Shown piece after piece: positions 45,164 to 53,558 of a stretch of 64,000 nt of DNA. The notes beneath the pieces are model-generated. The model was not told the origin of the DNA. It was given only the letters and a program-made list of their open reading frames with translations, and ran no database searches. The translations under genes and the position numbers were made by a program. Positions within the stretch are counted from its first letter, which is position 1. Each line of letters begins with the position of its first letter. This DNA is from Cohnella lupini (GTDB taxonomy: Bacteria; Bacillota; Bacilli; Paenibacillales; Paenibacillaceae), in assembly GCF_003386205.1 (NCBI RefSeq), contig NZ_QRDY01000003.1, forward strand, positions 248,001-312,000, read 5' to 3'.

Positions 45164-45535
45164 ATGAATAAGTATACAAAAATTGGCGCTTTTGCCGCTA
45201 TGTTGTCCGTGGTGTTCGGAGCTTTCGGAGCGCATATGTTAGAGGACAGCTTAACCGCGGATGCGCTGGACGTCTACGAAACAGCCGTTCAATATCACAT
45301 GTTCCATTCCATAGGCATCTTGTTGATCGCCTTGCTCATGGATCGGTTGCCTTCTCAGAAGCTAGCGGTATGGGCAGCGAGATTGCTCCTAATCGGTATT
45401 GTATTGTTCTCGGGAAGCCTCTATGCCTTGGCGCTGAGCGACGTGAAGCTTCTTGGCGCGATAACCCCGATTGGCGGAGTCGCTTTTATCGCAGGTTGGA
45501 TCTGCATGGCGCTAGCGGCTCGTCCAGCCAAATAA
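45164..45535 (+). CDS. DUF423 family membrane protein (YwdK-like)
   Basis: A 123-aa protein with four membrane segments. The N-terminal GAFAAMLSVVFGAFGAHML and the following YETAVQYHMFHSIGILL are the signature of DUF423 (YwdK, YgdD). Function is unknown throughout the family. AAGGAGGAAG precedes the ATG. It diverges from the small membrane protein gene. Confidence 0.9.
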   Translation: MNKYTKIGAFAAMLSVVFGAFGAHMLEDSLTADALDVYETAVQYHMFHSIGILLIALLMDRLPSQKLAVWAARLLLIGIVLFSGSLYALALSDVKLLGAITPIGGVAFIAGWICMALAARPAK

Positions 45536-45708
45536 TCGGGAAGGTTCTCCGACATATTAGACATCGGATCGGCAAATTCCTTTATCTTCCGTTATTTTCA
45601 TGAGAAAAAATTGGAAAAAGCTATACAATCATGGAGAATGTTCTATAATGGAAGAAATATGTAATTCACCTGGTACTATATCCCGAAGCGGAGGAAGGAC
45701 GTAGCCTA

Positions 45709-47550
45709 GTGAACGGATGGTCCGATCAAGGACTTTGGCTGGCAGCTGTGGCCGCCGGCGCAGTTTTGACCGTAAGTGCTGCTTCATTGGGGTGGATTAT
45801 TTCACGCAGGAATCACCGCGCTCCGTCCTCCGGCCCTTCTTACCAATTGGAATTGCTCGATTCGTTATACAATAATAGCCCGATCGCGTTTGCCGTCATC
45901 GATAGGCAAGGCAGATTCATCGATATCAATCGCGATCCGTCCGATTTGGTTGGATACACCAAGGAAGAGATGACGGGCAAATCGTTTGCGACCATGGTAG
46001 GAGATGAATTCGGAGAGCTAACCCGGCAAATCTTCCAGAGGACCGTAACGGGGGAAAAGTGCTCCCAGGAAATTAAAATCGTACATAAGCAAGGACACAC
46101 GATAGATTTGAATATTCACACTTCGCCGCTGGTCAGAAGAAAGAAGACCATCGGTATTTTGGTGTTCATACAGGATATAAGCGACCGGAAGCGTTCGCTA
46201 GAACGAATTCGGTATATGGCCTATTACGACGATATGACCGGATTGCCTAATCGGCGGTTCTTCACGAATCGGTTGGAGGAGAAAATAAAGGCGGGCAACG
46301 TGAACGGAACACGTCTTGCTGTATGTTATTTGGATGTGGATCATTTCAAGCTGATCAATGCTTCGTTCGGCCGGGATTTCGGCGACATGCTGCTGTTGCA
46401 GATCGCGGAGAGGCTTAGCCGCGGCGTGTCCGAGCCGGGAGACTTAGCCCGTATGGAGGGCGATGAATTCGCTGCATGCTTGGATTTTCTTAAGGACGAA
46501 GAAGACGTGAAAACAAGGTTGGACGCGATGCTGGCCGTATTGGAAGAACCGTTCGAGCTAAGCGGAATTCCCATTCATATTACGGTCAGCATCGGCGTCG
46601 CGGTTTGCGAGCAAAGCACGGATGATGCCGCGACGTTGCTAAAGCGGGCGGATACGGCTTTGCATCGGGTGAAAGAGAACGGTAAGAACGATTATTTGTT
46701 GCATTCCGGCGACATGGATCACGTCGCGTTGCATAAATTGACCATTCAGCACGAAATGCGAAGAGCTTTGCTTAATCAAGAGTTCGCGCTTTTTTATCAG
46801 CCTCAATACGATCTCGCTTCAGGTCAGATCGTCGGAATGGAAGCCTTGATCCGTTGGTTTCATCCTGAGCGGGGGCTCGTTCCTCCAGGAGATTTTATTC
46901 CGGCGGCAGAGGAGAGCGGTATTATCGTGCCGCTTGGCGATTGGGTCATCGAGGAGGCTTGCAGGCAGAACAAAGAGTGGCAAAACCAAGGAATGCCGTT
47001 TATTCCGGTATCGGTAAATCTGTCCATGAGACAGTTCTCTCAGCGTAACTTGACCGGCAAGGTATCGGATATCCTCGAACAAACGGGTCTCGATCCGCGT
47101 TACCTCGAGCTAGAAATCACGGAAAGCATGACCATGGACGTAGATAGGGCTTCTCAATGCTTGAAAGAGCTGACGGATTTGGGAGTCAATATCAGCATCG
47201 ATGACTTCGGAACGGGGTACAGTTCGTTTCATTATCTGAAAAACCTGCCGATCGCGCGACTTAAGATCGATCGATCCTTCGTCAGGGACATCCAGCAGGA
47301 TCCGAACGATGCGGCAATCGTAGCAGCCATTATCGCTATGGCGCACAATCTTCAGCTTCAGGTTATTGCCGAAGGAGTGGAGACGGAAGATCAAGTGCAT
47401 TTTCTGCGCTCGCATCGGTGTGACGAAATGCAAGGATATTTCGGGAGTCCTCCCCTTCCAAGCGACGGAGTGCTAGCGTTGCTTCGGGAAAAGCTTAACC
47501 GCCCGGCATTGCCCGTACATTCTTATATCAGAGCGAGCGGCGATTCTTAG
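45709..47550 (+). CDS. PAS-GGDEF-EAL cyclic-di-GMP protein with degenerate GGDEF
   Basis: A 613-aa protein: one N-terminal membrane helix (about 8-27), a PAS domain (about 45-165), a GGDEF domain (about 165-330) and an EAL domain (about 340-595). The GGDEF active motif reads EGDEF, and the usual upstream inhibitory RxxD is absent, so cyclase activity is doubtful. The EAL domain keeps its key residues: MEALIRW, SVNLS, LEITES, DDFGTGYSS and IAEGVET. It probably hydrolyses cyclic-di-GMP, with the GGDEF part possibly binding GTP as a regulator. The start is GTG with GGAGGAAGGA upstream. It ends at a strong terminator. Confidence 0.9.
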   Translation: MNGWSDQGLWLAAVAAGAVLTVSAASLGWIISRRNHRAPSSGPSYQLELLDSLYNNSPIAFAVIDRQGRFIDINRDPSDLVGYTKEEMTGKSFATMVGDEFGELTRQIFQRTVTGEKCSQEIKIVHKQGHTIDLNIHTSPLVRRKKTIGILVFIQDISDRKRSLERIRYMAYYDDMTGLPNRRFFTNRLEEKIKAGNVNGTRLAVCYLDVDHFKLINASFGRDFGDMLLLQIAERLSRGVSEPGDLARMEGDEFAACLDFLKDEEDVKTRLDAMLAVLEEPFELSGIPIHITVSIGVAVCEQSTDDAATLLKRADTALHRVKENGKNDYLLHSGDMDHVALHKLTIQHEMRRALLNQEFALFYQPQYDLASGQIVGMEALIRWFHPERGLVPPGDFIPAAEESGIIVPLGDWVIEEACRQNKEWQNQGMPFIPVSVNLSMRQFSQRNLTGKVSDILEQTGLDPRYLELEITESMTMDVDRASQCLKELTDLGVNISIDDFGTGYSSFHYLKNLPIARLKIDRSFVRDIQQDPNDAAIVAAIIAMAHNLQLQVIAEGVETEDQVHFLRSHRCDEMQGYFGSPPLPSDGVLALLREKLNRPALPVHSYIRASGDS

Positions 47551-47586
47551 GGACTGGTTCGAGAGGTTCTAACCGGCTGCAGGAGC

Positions 47587-47629
47587 GCAAAAGACCGCAT
47601 GGAGCATAATGCTCCATGCGGTCTTTTGC
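47587..47629. terminator. Strong bidirectional terminator
   Basis: GCAAAAGACCGCATGGAGCA and its exact complement form a stem of about 21 bp with almost no loop. T runs occur on both strands. It serves the convergent PAS-GGDEF-EAL gene and the 47652 gene. Confidence 0.9.
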
Positions 47630-47651
47630 GCCATTATAAGTTGAGGATGAT

Positions 47652-48086
47652 TTAATCTACGAAATCGTCGATCTCGTTTAGTCCGACGGAGTATACTTGC
47701 TTCTCGTCTACATGATATACCGTCAGCAGATTGTCCGAAGCGTCGAAATTAATCACTCTGCAAGGAATGCTCATCTTCACTCCGCGACCTTTATTGATAT
47801 TCAAACGAATGAGCTTGTTGCTCTCGATATATTGACGGATGCGAAGCTCCAATGGATTAGGCTGAGGCGGAGCCTTAGGAACGGCTTTCTTGGAAGACGG
47901 AGAGACCGGTGCTTTGAGGACCGATTCTTCGGGTTCGGTGACGGATTCGATTCGGTAATCGGTAATCTTCTCATGGTTCAACGCTTGTTGCAGTTGTACC
48001 AGCGCAGCACCCTTACTGGAGGAGGAAACGGTAATTTCCACGTTAAATAGGTAGGAGCCATCAGGTGATTGGTTTGATCGGTTCAT
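47652..48086 (-). CDS. Hypothetical protein with C-terminal small beta-barrel
   Basis: A 144-aa protein I cannot assign. The first 45 residues form an alpha/beta segment (YLFNVEITVSSSSKGAALVQLQQALN). A Ser/Pro/Lys linker of about 40 residues follows. The last 65 residues (LRIRQYIESNKLIRLNINKG then MSIPCRVINFDASDNLLTVYHVDEKQVYSVGLNEIDDFV) look like a small Sm- or SH3-type barrel. GGAGG lies 7 bases before the ATG on the minus strand, which supports a real gene. It is a single-gene unit. Confidence 0.65.
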   Translation of the reverse strand: MNRSNQSPDGSYLFNVEITVSSSSKGAALVQLQQALNHEKITDYRIESVTEPEESVLKAPVSPSSKKAVPKAPPQPNPLELRIRQYIESNKLIRLNINKGRGVKMSIPCRVINFDASDNLLTVYHVDEKQVYSVGLNEIDDFVD

Positions 48087-48262
48087 TGCGAGGCCTCCAT
48101 TGTAATGCTAGTTCAATAAAACTATGTCTTATCACCCAATATATCATGGTTTATATGCCCAATGTAGTGCTTAAGGGCAATAAGCCCTGAAAAATGAGTC
48201 TTACGTCGCATATTCTATAACGCATGAACCTATGCCGAAAGAAAGGCAGGGAGGTGGTATGC

Positions 48263-48577
48263 TTGGTTAGGGTTATTCCGCTTCAAATCGAGGATTGGAC
48301 TGCGATAGGCGTCGAAGTGTTATTACCCAAAACAACCCTCTTGGCGATTACGGCGGGCAATGGTTACATTATGTGCGGTGCTTTAGACGTTCAATTGCTC
48401 AACGACAGGCTTAAAGACCGCGAAATCGTCGCGGGCCGCGCCGTTGGCGTCAAGACGATTCAACAATTGCTCGATGCGCCATTAGAATCCGTAACGGATG
48501 CTGCTCAGGCGATGGGAATCGTCGTTGGAATGAGCGGCCAAGAAGCGATTCGCTTGTTGGCGAAATCCGCTTCTTGA
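48263..48577 (+). CDS. yunC: YunC family (DUF1805) protein
   Basis: A 104-aa DUF1805 protein. GYIMCGALDVQLLN, IVAGRAVGVKTI and QLLDAPLESVT are the family hallmarks, as in B. subtilis YunC. The function is unknown. The TTG at 48263 is chosen as start: AGGGAGGTGG ends 5 bases before it and the length then matches the family (about 101 aa). An in-frame ATG at 48224 lacks a ribosome binding site. Confidence 0.85.
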   Translation: MVRVIPLQIEDWTAIGVEVLLPKTTLLAITAGNGYIMCGALDVQLLNDRLKDREIVAGRAVGVKTIQQLLDAPLESVTDAAQAMGIVVGMSGQEAIRLLAKSAS

Positions 48578-48599
48578 AAGCTTCCCCAGATTAATCGGA

Positions 48600-49667
48600 T
48601 CAGTCGAATAATTGCCGCAAACTTTCGAAATACGGCGCTTTGATGATACCTTTTTCAGTAATGATCGCTGTAACGAGCTCGTTAGGAGTAATGTCGAAAG
48701 CCGGATTATACACCGCTATGCCTTGCGGGGCGGTACGTTTGCCGAACCCGACCGTAATTTCATCGGAATGACGTTCCTCGATCGGAATGTCGGCGCCCGT
48801 TGGCGTCGACAGATCGATGGTGGATAAGGGACAAGCTACATAGAATGGGATGTTATGCGCCTTGGCCAAGACGGCCACGCTATAGGTCCCGATTTTGTTG
48901 GCGACGTCGCCATTCGCCGCGACGCGATCGGTTCCTACGATTACGGCTTGAATCCAGCCTTTGGACATAACGTGTCCAGCCATATTATCGCATATTAACG
49001 TGACGTCGACGCCAGCCTGCTGGAGCTCGAACGCGGTAAGACGGGCGCCTTGCAGAACCGGCCGCGTTTCATCCGCGAATACTTTAAGGTGAATGCCTTG
49101 TTCCAGCGCCAAGTAGAAGGGAGCGAGCGCGGTTCCGTATTTGGCTGTCGCGAGCCCGCCGGCGTTGCAGTGGGTCAGGACTCCCATCCCATCTTCGAAC
49201 AAGGTGAGCGCGTGCTCTCCGATTCGGCGATTAGTCGCTTCGTCTTCGGCTTGTATGAGCTGTGCTTCGGCCAGCAGAGCTTGGACGGCTTCTTCCGTCT
49301 TCATCCCCGAGGAAGCCAAAGCATCCGCTCTGACTTTAATCCGATCTAGCGCCCAGAACAAATTGACCGCGGTCGGCCGGGAGGTAGCAAGATAGTCGGC
49401 ATGGCGGTTTACTTCGCTTACCCACTGATCCATCGTTCCGTCGAAGTCGGCAACTCCTAACACGACGCCGTAAGCGGCAGCTATACCGATAGCCGGAGCG
49501 CCTCTGACCTTCAACTCGCGAATGGCTTCCCATACGTCCTGCGATGTCGTTAATTTTAAGTAGACGATTTCCTCGGGGAGTAACCGTTGATCCAATAGGG
49601 ATAAAGCGCCGTTCTCCCAGCGCAACGATTGCAGCACCTCGGATTTGCCTTGGCTTTCTTTGCTCAT
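48600..49667 (-). CDS. mtnA: S-methyl-5-thioribose-1-phosphate isomerase
   Basis: A 355-aa enzyme of the methionine salvage pathway that converts methylthioribose-1-phosphate to methylthioribulose-1-phosphate. It belongs to the eIF2B-related family. The catalytic Cys is in [10 protein letters not shown] (about 165) and the catalytic Asp in [18 protein letters not shown] (about 245). [13 protein letters not shown] near residue 50 binds substrate. The ATG at 49667 follows GAGGAG on the minus strand; a longer frame has no support. It lies 41 bases downstream of mtnK in the same operon. Confidence 0.95.
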   Translation of the reverse strand: MSKESQGKSEVLQSLRWENGALSLLDQRLLPEEIVYLKLTTSQDVWEAIRELKVRGAPAIGIAAAYGVVLGVADFDGTMDQWVSEVNRHADYLATSRPTAVNLFWALDRIKVRADALASSGMKTEEAVQALLAEAQLIQAEDEATNRRIGEHALTLFEDGMGVLTHCNAGGLATAKYGTALAPFYLALEQGIHLKVFADETRPVLQGARLTAFELQQAGVDVTLICDNMAGHVMSKGWIQAVIVGTDRVAANGDVANKIGTYSVAVLAKAHNIPFYVACPLSTIDLSTPTGADIPIEERHSDEITVGFGKRTAPQGIAVYNPAFDITPNELVTAIITEKGIIKAPYFESLRQLFD

Positions 49668-49708
49668 TATACTTCTCCTCTCGATTCTACTCCTCATGGT
49701 GATTGGAA

Positions 49709-50917
49709 TTATACTTTGGATGCGGAATCGGCAATGTCGATCAGTTGTTCGATGGACGTCGACTGGCGATTACGTTTAATCAGCTTGGTGCCGATTTCCA
49801 AGGAAAGTCTTTGCGCTTTCGCGCGAACGGCAGGTTCGGGAATGCGATCGATATCCGCGACATGGGCGAGACCAACGATCCGCCGAACCATTTTGGCGCC
49901 TGTGAACCCGATCGTATCCTGTAATAAATTCCGCAAGTAATAATCCTGATATCCGGCAGTCTTTGCTATGCGATCTATGCCATGCTCGTCCCATAACGCG
50001 CGGAATTTGCTCTCGAATAATACCCAAATCTCGCGTACGCTTTGAATCAAGTATTTCCTACGTTCGTCGCGAGCCGTCGCGTTCGGCGACCAGTGCTCCT
50101 GCGAAGCGTAATGAAGCAGCAAGTTAGCCAATACCGCTCCGATATCGAAGCCCATAGGACCGAAATAAGCGAATTCCGGATCGATGATCTTGGTAGATTC
50201 CGGAGTTATGAATATGCTTCCCGTATGAAGATCTCCGTGCAGCAACGCTTGGGCATGCGTCAGGAACTTCTCCCTCAAGATCGCTACTTCGAGATGCAAC
50301 TCGGAATCAGCCCACAGTTTGTTGGCGTCCTCCCTCAGATGAGCGTCGAAGCTGTTCGTATCCGCATCGACGTAGGGGTGATCGAAGATGAGATCCTCCG
50401 TGATCTTGCATAGCTCAGGGTTAGCGAACGACCGCACGAGCAGCTTCTTTTCTTGCTGATTCATGCCTAAATCCGAGGTGAAGAACAACGTGCGAGCCAA
50501 GAAGTCCGAAATATCTTCCGCGAATTTCGGATAGAATCCCCCTTCGATTAAGCCCTGGCGCATAATGACATGGTTGCTCAGGTCTTCCATAATCGTGAGG
50601 GCTAGCTCGTTGTCCGTATGATAAACCTTAGGTACGAGTCCTGGAGCAAAACGTTCTTCGATGATTAACGCTTCGCTCTCGATACGTGCCCGATCTAGGG
50701 TAAGGGGCCAAGATTCCCCGACTACTTTGGCGTAAGGCAACGCTTGTTTGACGATCAGACTAAGACCCGTAGAGGGCTGACTGACGTGGAATACGAGATT
50801 TAAATTGCCGTCGCCGATTTCTCGGCTTACCAACTCGCCTTCGGATTCGAAAATGTTCGTAAGAGAACGGGCGACTTGAATCGCTTCGGACTCTGTTAAT
50901 GGATGATAAGTGCTCAA
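49709..50917 (-). CDS. mtnK: S-methyl-5-thioribose kinase
   Basis: A 402-aa kinase with an aminoglycoside-phosphotransferase-like fold. [13 protein letters not shown] is the nucleotide loop, [11 protein letters not shown] (about 231) the catalytic loop with Asp, and [17 protein letters not shown] (about 248) the metal site. It phosphorylates methylthioribose, the step before MtnA. The start is TTG with GGAGGCG 10 bases upstream on the minus strand. In B. subtilis the mtnKA operon is under S-box control; here the leader is too short for one (see the promoter entry). Confidence 0.94.
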   Translation of the reverse strand: MSTYHPLTESEAIQVARSLTNIFESEGELVSREIGDGNLNLVFHVSQPSTGLSLIVKQALPYAKVVGESWPLTLDRARIESEALIIEERFAPGLVPKVYHTDNELALTIMEDLSNHVIMRQGLIEGGFYPKFAEDISDFLARTLFFTSDLGMNQQEKKLLVRSFANPELCKITEDLIFDHPYVDADTNSFDAHLREDANKLWADSELHLEVAILREKFLTHAQALLHGDLHTGSIFITPESTKIIDPEFAYFGPMGFDIGAVLANLLLHYASQEHWSPNATARDERRKYLIQSVREIWVLFESKFRALWDEHGIDRIAKTAGYQDYYLRNLLQDTIGFTGAKMVRRIVGLAHVADIDRIPEPAVRAKAQRLSLEIGTKLIKRNRQSTSIEQLIDIADSASKV

Positions 50918-50985
50918 AAAGGTTCGCCTCCACAGGGTTTTCCGATAGGTGCAGTCGTGTATTTCAAAGAAACGATCTAGATGTA

Positions 50986-51014
50986 AGTATAATGTACTTT
51001 AACTAGGGTTTAAA
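50986..51014 (-). promoter_or_regulatory. Promoter of the mtnK-mtnA operon
   Basis: Read on the minus strand, TTTAAA (51009-51014) and TATACT (50986-50991) are 17 bases apart. Transcription would begin near 50979, giving a leader of about 60 bases before the TTG start. A SAM-I riboswitch needs roughly twice that length, and none of its conserved segments were seen. Confidence 0.6.
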
Positions 51015-51163
51015 GAGAAAGAGGTATGAGTAAGAATCAAGGTTAAGCATGCGTAACCATAAGCAGAGAAGTCCTTCGGCGGTTTCTATTATTTTTCGAA
51101 CGTCCATCCGCTCCCGCACATACAATGAAGCACTTAATAGGAGCGACTGGAGAGTGAACTCTG

Positions 51164-52564
51164 GTGGACATTCAATTAACTTCGTTGCACTGGGTGTATG
51201 TGGCTTTTATCGCGTTTATTTTGGCGTTGCTAGTGAGGCGCCGGGATACGACCTTGATTTGCGTTGCCGGTATTTTCACGCTTGGGCTGATCGCTACCGA
51301 GAGCTTAAACGGATCGGTATCGGGTATATTCAATAGCTTTATTTACGCGACTAAGGAATTGATAGGAACGATCTTCATTATCTCGATCATCGTTGCGATG
51401 AGTCGGGTGCTTATCATTACGGGCGTTAACGAAACTATGGTCAAACCGTTAACGGGATTTCTGCGAACGCCCGCGCTAGCCTTCTGGGGAATCGGTATTA
51501 TCATGATGGTCACCTCGCTGTTTTTCTGGCCGTCGCCGGGTGTCGCCTTGATCGGAGCCGTACTGCTACCGGTAGCCATGCGAGTGGGCTTGCCGGCGCT
51601 TGGCGCTGCTATGGCAATGAACTTGTTCGGGCACGGAATAGCGCTATCGGGGGATTATATTATCCAAGGCGCCCCTAAGCTTACGGCGGACGCGGCAGGG
51701 CTGCCGGTGTCTCGGGTCATGGAGGCTAGCATTCCTCTCGTCATCGTAATGGGATTGGTAACGACTATCGTCGCTTTCTGGATGATGCGAAGGGATATGA
51801 AGAACGGAAAATGGAGGGACGGCTTGGTAGGCGGGACCGGAACCTTGAGCGCCGGAGGATCGGGAGCTACGATCGCTTTGCCTCATGGAACGAAGAGGGC
51901 TCTGGCGATCATTATCCCTATATTGTTCGCGATCGACGTGGTCGCGATGTTCGCCTTGGATCTTCAAGGCGGAGACGCGACGGCTCTTATCGGAGGAACC
52001 GCGGTTCTCATTCTTATCTCGGTGACGATGTTGGCTCACAGGAACAAGGGGCTTGAAGAGACGACGTCTTATCTCATCGAGGGCTTTCAATTCGGGTTCC
52101 GCGTATTCGGTCCGGTTATTCCGATCGCGGCATTCTTCTACCTGGGGGACTCGGCCTTCAAGGATTTGTTCGGAGATCATCTATTGCAAGGCTCGCATGG
52201 GATCGTTAACGATCTCGGCGTCGCGCTCGCCAATCACGTGCCTATGAACGGTACTGTGGCATCGGTCACTCTGACGGCTACGGGCGCGATTACAGGATTG
52301 GACGGCTCCGGGTTCTCGGGTATTTCACTGGTCGGTTCGATCGCGAGCATGTTCTCGACGGCCATCGGAACGGGAGCGGCCACGTTGACCGCGCTTGGGC
52401 AAGTAGCCGCGATCTGGGTCGGCGGCGGAACGCTCATTCCTTGGGCGCTTATCCCGGCGGCCGCTATATGCGGCGTGAGCCCGTTCGAGCTCGCCCGGCG
52501 AAACTTGAAGCCGGTACTGATCGGCTTAGCCGTTACGACGATCGTGGCTATATTCTTGGTTTAA
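51164..52564 (+). CDS. Integral membrane permease, ion-transporter (GntP/CitMHS-like) type
   Basis: A 466-aa protein with about 11-12 membrane helices and no large soluble domain. Motifs such as FFWPSPGVALIGAVLLPVA, AMNLFGHGIALSGDYII and GTATLTALGQVAAIWVGGG resemble organic-acid permeases of the IT superfamily, with two inverted halves. I cannot name the substrate. The GTG start has GGAGAGTGA upstream. It diverges from mtnK, which may hint at shared regulation but is weak evidence for a methylthioribose or nucleoside role. Confidence 0.65.
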   Translation: MDIQLTSLHWVYVAFIAFILALLVRRRDTTLICVAGIFTLGLIATESLNGSVSGIFNSFIYATKELIGTIFIISIIVAMSRVLIITGVNETMVKPLTGFLRTPALAFWGIGIIMMVTSLFFWPSPGVALIGAVLLPVAMRVGLPALGAAMAMNLFGHGIALSGDYIIQGAPKLTADAAGLPVSRVMEASIPLVIVMGLVTTIVAFWMMRRDMKNGKWRDGLVGGTGTLSAGGSGATIALPHGTKRALAIIIPILFAIDVVAMFALDLQGGDATALIGGTAVLILISVTMLAHRNKGLEETTSYLIEGFQFGFRVFGPVIPIAAFFYLGDSAFKDLFGDHLLQGSHGIVNDLGVALANHVPMNGTVASVTLTATGAITGLDGSGFSGISLVGSIASMFSTAIGTGAATLTALGQVAAIWVGGGTLIPWALIPAAAICGVSPFELARRNLKPVLIGLAVTTIVAIFLV

Positions 52565-52583
52565 TCAATGGGGGAGCACCGTG

Positions 52584-52630
52584 CAAAGGCTGTTCCACGG
52601 CTCGATATTTGAGCTACGGAACAGTCTTTG
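52584..52630 (+). terminator. Terminator after the permease gene
   Basis: CAAAGGCTGTTCC pairs with GGAACAGTCTTTG, with an inner GCTC/GAGC stem. It begins 20 bases after the stop codon. Confidence 0.75.
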
Positions 52631-52725
52631 TTCGTGCGTCAACGGAGCGCCGTAGTTCGGAATAGACAACTAGTAGGTTAACCTGCTTTTTAGCTAGTGA
52701 GGCACAAAGGATTGAATCAAGTAAA

Positions 52726-52975
52726 GTAAAGTAGGATGCTAATCATCGTTATTGGATCGAAAGAGCCATTTTGGAATTAAAGTAGGATGAAGAACATCGC
52801 TATTGATCGAATATTCGGAAGGGGAACAATAAATTTAGAACAATAGCGATAATAACCATCCTTTTCCAGCTTATATTTTGATCATGCATCGAAATTACAT
52901 TGTTTAACATCGCTATTGTAATAGAATGAACCGATATATTGAAAATAAAATGAACCGACAAGCTTGCTGTCGCAT
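52726..52975. repeat. Repeat tract D, direct and inverted copies with 51-bp step
   Basis: GTAGGATG occurs at 52731 and 52782, and CATCG(T/C)TATTG at 52744 and 52795, both 51 bases apart. An inverted copy of the same unit lies at about 52841-52863 and another direct partial copy at 52908. A separate 24-bp duplication of AATGAACCGA lies at 52925 and 52949. The tract fills most of the 448 bases between the permease and the sigma factor gene. It may also carry the sigma promoter, but no clear box was identified. Confidence 0.7.
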
Positions 52976-53012
52976 CTAACCTTTAGAGACATAAGGAATG
53001 GAGGAAGCGGAT

Positions 53013-53558
53013 TTGCCTGAGAATGGACTGGCTTGGATAACGGACGTGCATCTTGCTTGTTCCGGGGATCGGGAAGCTTTCGCAAGATTGATACGAGAAA
53101 TGCAAAATGAGCTTTACGGTATGGCCCGTTCAATGCTGAACAACGATGAAGATTGCGCCGACGCGATTCAGGAGGCGATCCTGAAAGCTTATCGCGGCGT
53201 TACGAAGTTAAGGGAGGCATCGGTTTTCCGCACCTGGTTATTCAGAATACTGATCAATGAATGCCAAATCTTATACCGTAAAAACAAAAGAGTTTGGCCA
53301 ATGAACCTAATGCCGGATAGTGCGGTTAAGCAAGCGGAGGCTGATCTTGATTTGCAGGCGGCGGTAAATCGGTTGGACAAGTCCCTACGAACGATCGTGC
53401 AGCTTTACTATTTCGCGGATTTGCCTCTCTCGCAGATCGCCGAACTCACTAACGTGTCGGAAGGCACGTTAAAGTCAAGATTGCACCGGGCTAGACAACA
53501 GTTGGCATCGTGGTTAACTTTTACCGAAGAGAGGGCGATCGGATATGAAGCACGCTGA
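53013..53558 (+). CDS. ECF-type RNA polymerase sigma factor
   Basis: A 181-aa group 4 sigma factor. Region 2 is at about 20-85 (LYGMARSMLNNDEDCADAIQEAILKAYRGV) and region 4 at about 115-165 (QLYYFADLPLSQIAELTNVSEGTLKSRLHRARQQL). The TTG at 53013 is the preferred start, with GGAGG 8 bases upstream; the in-frame ATG at 52998 is covered by that same site. The stop codon overlaps the anti-sigma gene by 14 bases, so the two are coupled. Target genes are unknown; self-regulation is usual. Confidence 0.92.
   Translation: MPENGLAWITDVHLACSGDREAFARLIREMQNELYGMARSMLNNDEDCADAIQEAILKAYRGVTKLREASVFRTWLFRILINECQILYRKNKRVWPMNLMPDSAVKQAEADLDLQAAVNRLDKSLRTIVQLYYFADLPLSQIAELTNVSEGTLKSRLHRARQQLASWLTFTEERAIGYEAR

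Noticed and set aside
44624-45235. 203-residue version of the small membrane protein
   Set aside because: The extension overlaps the divergent DUF423 gene, and a clear ribosome binding site supports the ATG at 45082.
50918-51163. SAM-I (S-box) riboswitch ahead of mtnK
   Set aside because: No conserved aptamer segments or terminator were seen, and the predicted leader is too short.
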